From NCBI GenBank assembly GCA_025362255.1, contig JANYGY010000227.1, forward strand, positions 1 to 6,328: a stretch of 6,328 bases of DNA. The letters are read 5' to 3'. Of this stretch, positions 5,297 through 6,328 are shown one piece after another. How positions within the stretch are numbered: the first letter of the stretch is position 1; each line of letters begins with the position of its first letter. The notes beneath the pieces are model-generated. The model worked only from the letters and a program-made list of their open reading frames with translations, did not search any database and was not told the origin of the DNA. A program made the position numbers and the translations under genes. The stretch comes from Planctomycetales bacterium. Lineage in GTDB: Bacteria; Planctomycetota; UBA11346.

Positions 5297-6154
5297 TTAA
5301 TCGCAACTGTCTTCTAAACAAACCAACATCAACGGCTCAGCCGCAGCCCTGATATCAACGGTCAAGCCAGGGGCGACCGGGACGGTGAGATTTGGCCCGT
5401 CAAGATAGAGCGCCATGCCTGGCAGAGCTGGAGTGAGGGTCAGACCGCGCGGGGGCAATTGGGTGCCCGCCACCAACGAGATGGATTCCCGGCCAAGAAA
5501 AGGTTCGCGCACGCGAAAGAGCAATGCTGGCAGATGCCCGGGAACTGGCTGGGCCCCCGCGCTGTGGATCGCCGCCGTGCTGCCGTGGGCGGTGGAGATC
5601 CACACTCCGCTCGAGCGTTGAAATTCCGCCTGCCCATCACAGCCAAGGACATAGCGCGCGAGCACCGCGGGATTGGTGTGGCTGAACAACACGTCGTTGA
5701 GGATCCGCGACGTGCGGCCGTCAACCGTCACCGCCAACCGATGCAGCGGTTCGCGAATCGCGGTGCCCGCACGCCACGCAGCGATGCCCGCAGCTACGGT
5801 ATCGCTGGTGAAGCGGGTAAAGTGCCCGACGGAACGCTCCGGATCCGAATTCACCGTCAGATAGGGGGCGTCGGTGAGCAGCGTATTGGCAGTGAACACA
5901 GTTCCATCACCGCCGACCGTGACCACCAAACTGACATCAGCAGCGTCATGTGGTTGCAACTCATCCACCCGCCGCTCGCGCAACGTCAGATTCCCCAGCG
6001 CCGCGCGAACTGCCATCAACGCTTCACATTGGCGACTCGCAGAAGATTCCAGCCGCTCGTCATTGAGCACCCCGCAAGCCTCCAACCGCTCACGATCAAC
6101 CGGCGCCAACCGCCGGGCCAGAGGAGTCTTGCTCACCAAAAGTACATCGGCCAT
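5297..6154 (-). CDS. NAD(+)/NADH kinase, divergent NADK2-like type
   Basis: The enzyme phosphorylates NAD(H) to NADP(H) in the cytoplasm using ATP or polyphosphate. From the ATG at 6152-6154 it has 285 residues, a normal length. The key motif GGDGT is at 81-85 with the catalytic/metal Asp83 in VVTVGGDGTVF. The NAD-binding 'NE' motif appears as LND (152-154) in LNDVLFSHTNPA. The usual TPTGSTA loop is STAHGSTA (187-194), followed by AIHSAGA. QRSSGVWISTAHGSTAAI resembles the SSG...TGTGS region of the NADK2-like branch more than E. coli NadK. A Gly/Pro-rich beta domain (about 204-270) follows, as in the family. A TTG at 6161-6163 is also in frame and has GGAG 9 bases upstream, so the protein may be three residues longer. 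The next gene on this strand begins within 7-55 bases of its stop. Confidence 0.92.
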   Translation of the reverse strand: MADVLLVSKTPLARRLAPVDRERLEACGVLNDERLESSASRQCEALMAVRAALGNLTLRERRVDELQPHDAADVSLVVTVGGDGTVFTANTLLTDAPYLTVNSDPERSVGHFTRFTSDTVAAGIAAWRAGTAIREPLHRLAVTVDGRTSRILNDVLFSHTNPAVLARYVLGCDGQAEFQRSSGVWISTAHGSTAAIHSAGAQPVPGHLPALLFRVREPFLGRESISLVAGTQLPPRGLTLTPALPGMALYLDGPNLTVPVAPGLTVDIRAAAEPLMLVCLEDSCD

Positions 6155-6240
6155 TAACCGCAATATTCACCACTCCAAGCCCCACGCCAAGTACCCTTCC
6201 CAAACCCACCATCATGTGGCATCAGCACAAAAAAATTTCT
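6155..6240. promoter_or_regulatory. Upstream region of the NAD kinase gene
   Basis: These bases precede the minus-strand NAD kinase start and contain the only strong ribosome-binding-like site for it (GGAG, read on the minus strand, about 9 bases before the TTG alternative start). TTGGCG, 17 bases, then AATATT can be read on the minus strand as a weak promoter candidate. I would not rely on it. An AAAAAAATTT tract sits at about 6230-6239. Confidence 0.3.
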
Positions 6241-6254
6241 GAAGGGAGATGCAA

Positions 6255-6328
6255 GTGGCCTACCTCGTGCCCAAAGACCAGGGCGCGGAGCCACATGGGC
6301 GAGCCGCCCATGCCACGGATGACAACAC
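6255..6328 (+). other. Possible start of a plus-strand gene, or a hairpin-rich repeat element
   Basis: A strong ribosome-binding-like sequence, AGGGAG at 6243-6248, stands 6 bases before GTG at 6255-6257. The frame stays open to the window edge (24 codons, beginning MAYLVPKDQGAEPHG). The same bases are full of inverted repeats, however. GTGGC at 6255-6259 pairs with GCCAC at 6290-6294, GTGCCC pairs partly with GGGCGC, and a perfect 8-3-8 palindrome follows. This favours a repeated non-coding element, and the peptide shows no family features. Both readings are left open. Confidence 0.35.
6294..6312. repeat. Perfect 8-3-8 palindrome CATGGGCG-AGC-CGCCCATG
   Basis: CATGGGCG at 6294-6301 and CGCCCATG at 6305-6312 are exact reverse complements around AGC. 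This is a stable GC-rich hairpin of the kind seen in REP-like extragenic palindromes, which are frequent in some GC-rich genomes of the PVC group. There is no T-run after it, so it is not a typical intrinsic terminator. Whether it is repeated in the genome cannot be seen here. Confidence 0.6.

Noticed and set aside
5459..6157. Plus-strand open frame (232 codons) opposite the NAD kinase gene
   Set aside because: It mirrors the NAD kinase gene, is rich in Arg/His/Ala with no domains, and has no plausible ribosome-binding site.
1..6328. CRISPR array, tRNA or rRNA gene, transposase or integrase
   Set aside because: No regularly spaced repeats, cloverleaf-like sequence, conserved rRNA segments or recombinase motifs were seen on either strand.

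Overview
Overall character. This is a bacterial window: compact genes, 1-4 nt stop/start overlaps, Shine-Dalgarno-like sites, and two lipoprotein signal peptides. Most of it is GC-rich (1..~4000 and ~5300..6328), with a clearly AT-rich block in between (~4070..5290). The sequence does not fix the taxon. A divergent PhyH-dioxygenase/AraC pair, a divergent-type (NADK2-like) NAD kinase and a REP-like palindrome at the right edge would fit the Planctomycetota/Verrucomicrobiota/Lentisphaerota side of the tree. The lipoproteins imply a diderm envelope. Both statements are inference.

Layout. (1) 1..214, minus strand: N-terminus of a lipoprotein that looks like the periplasmic adaptor (membrane fusion protein) of an RND efflux pump. 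(2) 215..346: divergent intergenic region with a perfect 6-2-6 inverted repeat. (3) 347..2267, plus strand: a tight three-gene operon. It encodes a small YgiB/DUF1190-like lipoprotein, a YgiC-type glutathionylspermidine-synthase-family ATP-grasp ligase, and an unrecognised membrane protein with two helices. The reading frames overlap by 1 nt and 4 nt. (4) 2246..3130, minus strand: a PhyH-family Fe(II)/2-oxoglutarate dioxygenase whose end overlaps the operon's end tail-to-tail by 22 bp. (5) 3131..3236: intergenic region with a perfect 7-7-7 inverted repeat next to the start of a divergent AraC-type regulator (to 3995). (6) 4070..5241, minus strand: three small AT-rich genes encoding a signal-anchored protein, an exported protein and a one-helix membrane protein, none recognised. 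(7) 5297..6154, minus strand: NAD kinase. (8) 6155..6328: intergenic region, then a hairpin-rich GC segment that may be a repeat element or the beginning of another gene.

How the parts may work together. The ygiB-ygiC-like pair plus a membrane protein looks like an envelope-associated ligase module: an ATP-grasp enzyme joining an amine or polyamine-like group to a peptide-like acceptor, with an outer-membrane lipoprotein and an inner-membrane partner. The PhyH and AraC genes look like a local regulator-enzyme pair. The AT-rich block has the look of transferred DNA inserted between host-like genes, and its products are all predicted to be membrane-bound or exported. The most interesting items are the compact YgiB-YgiC-membrane protein operon, the inverted repeat that could hide a ribosome-binding site in front of araC, and the unknown AT-rich envelope genes.
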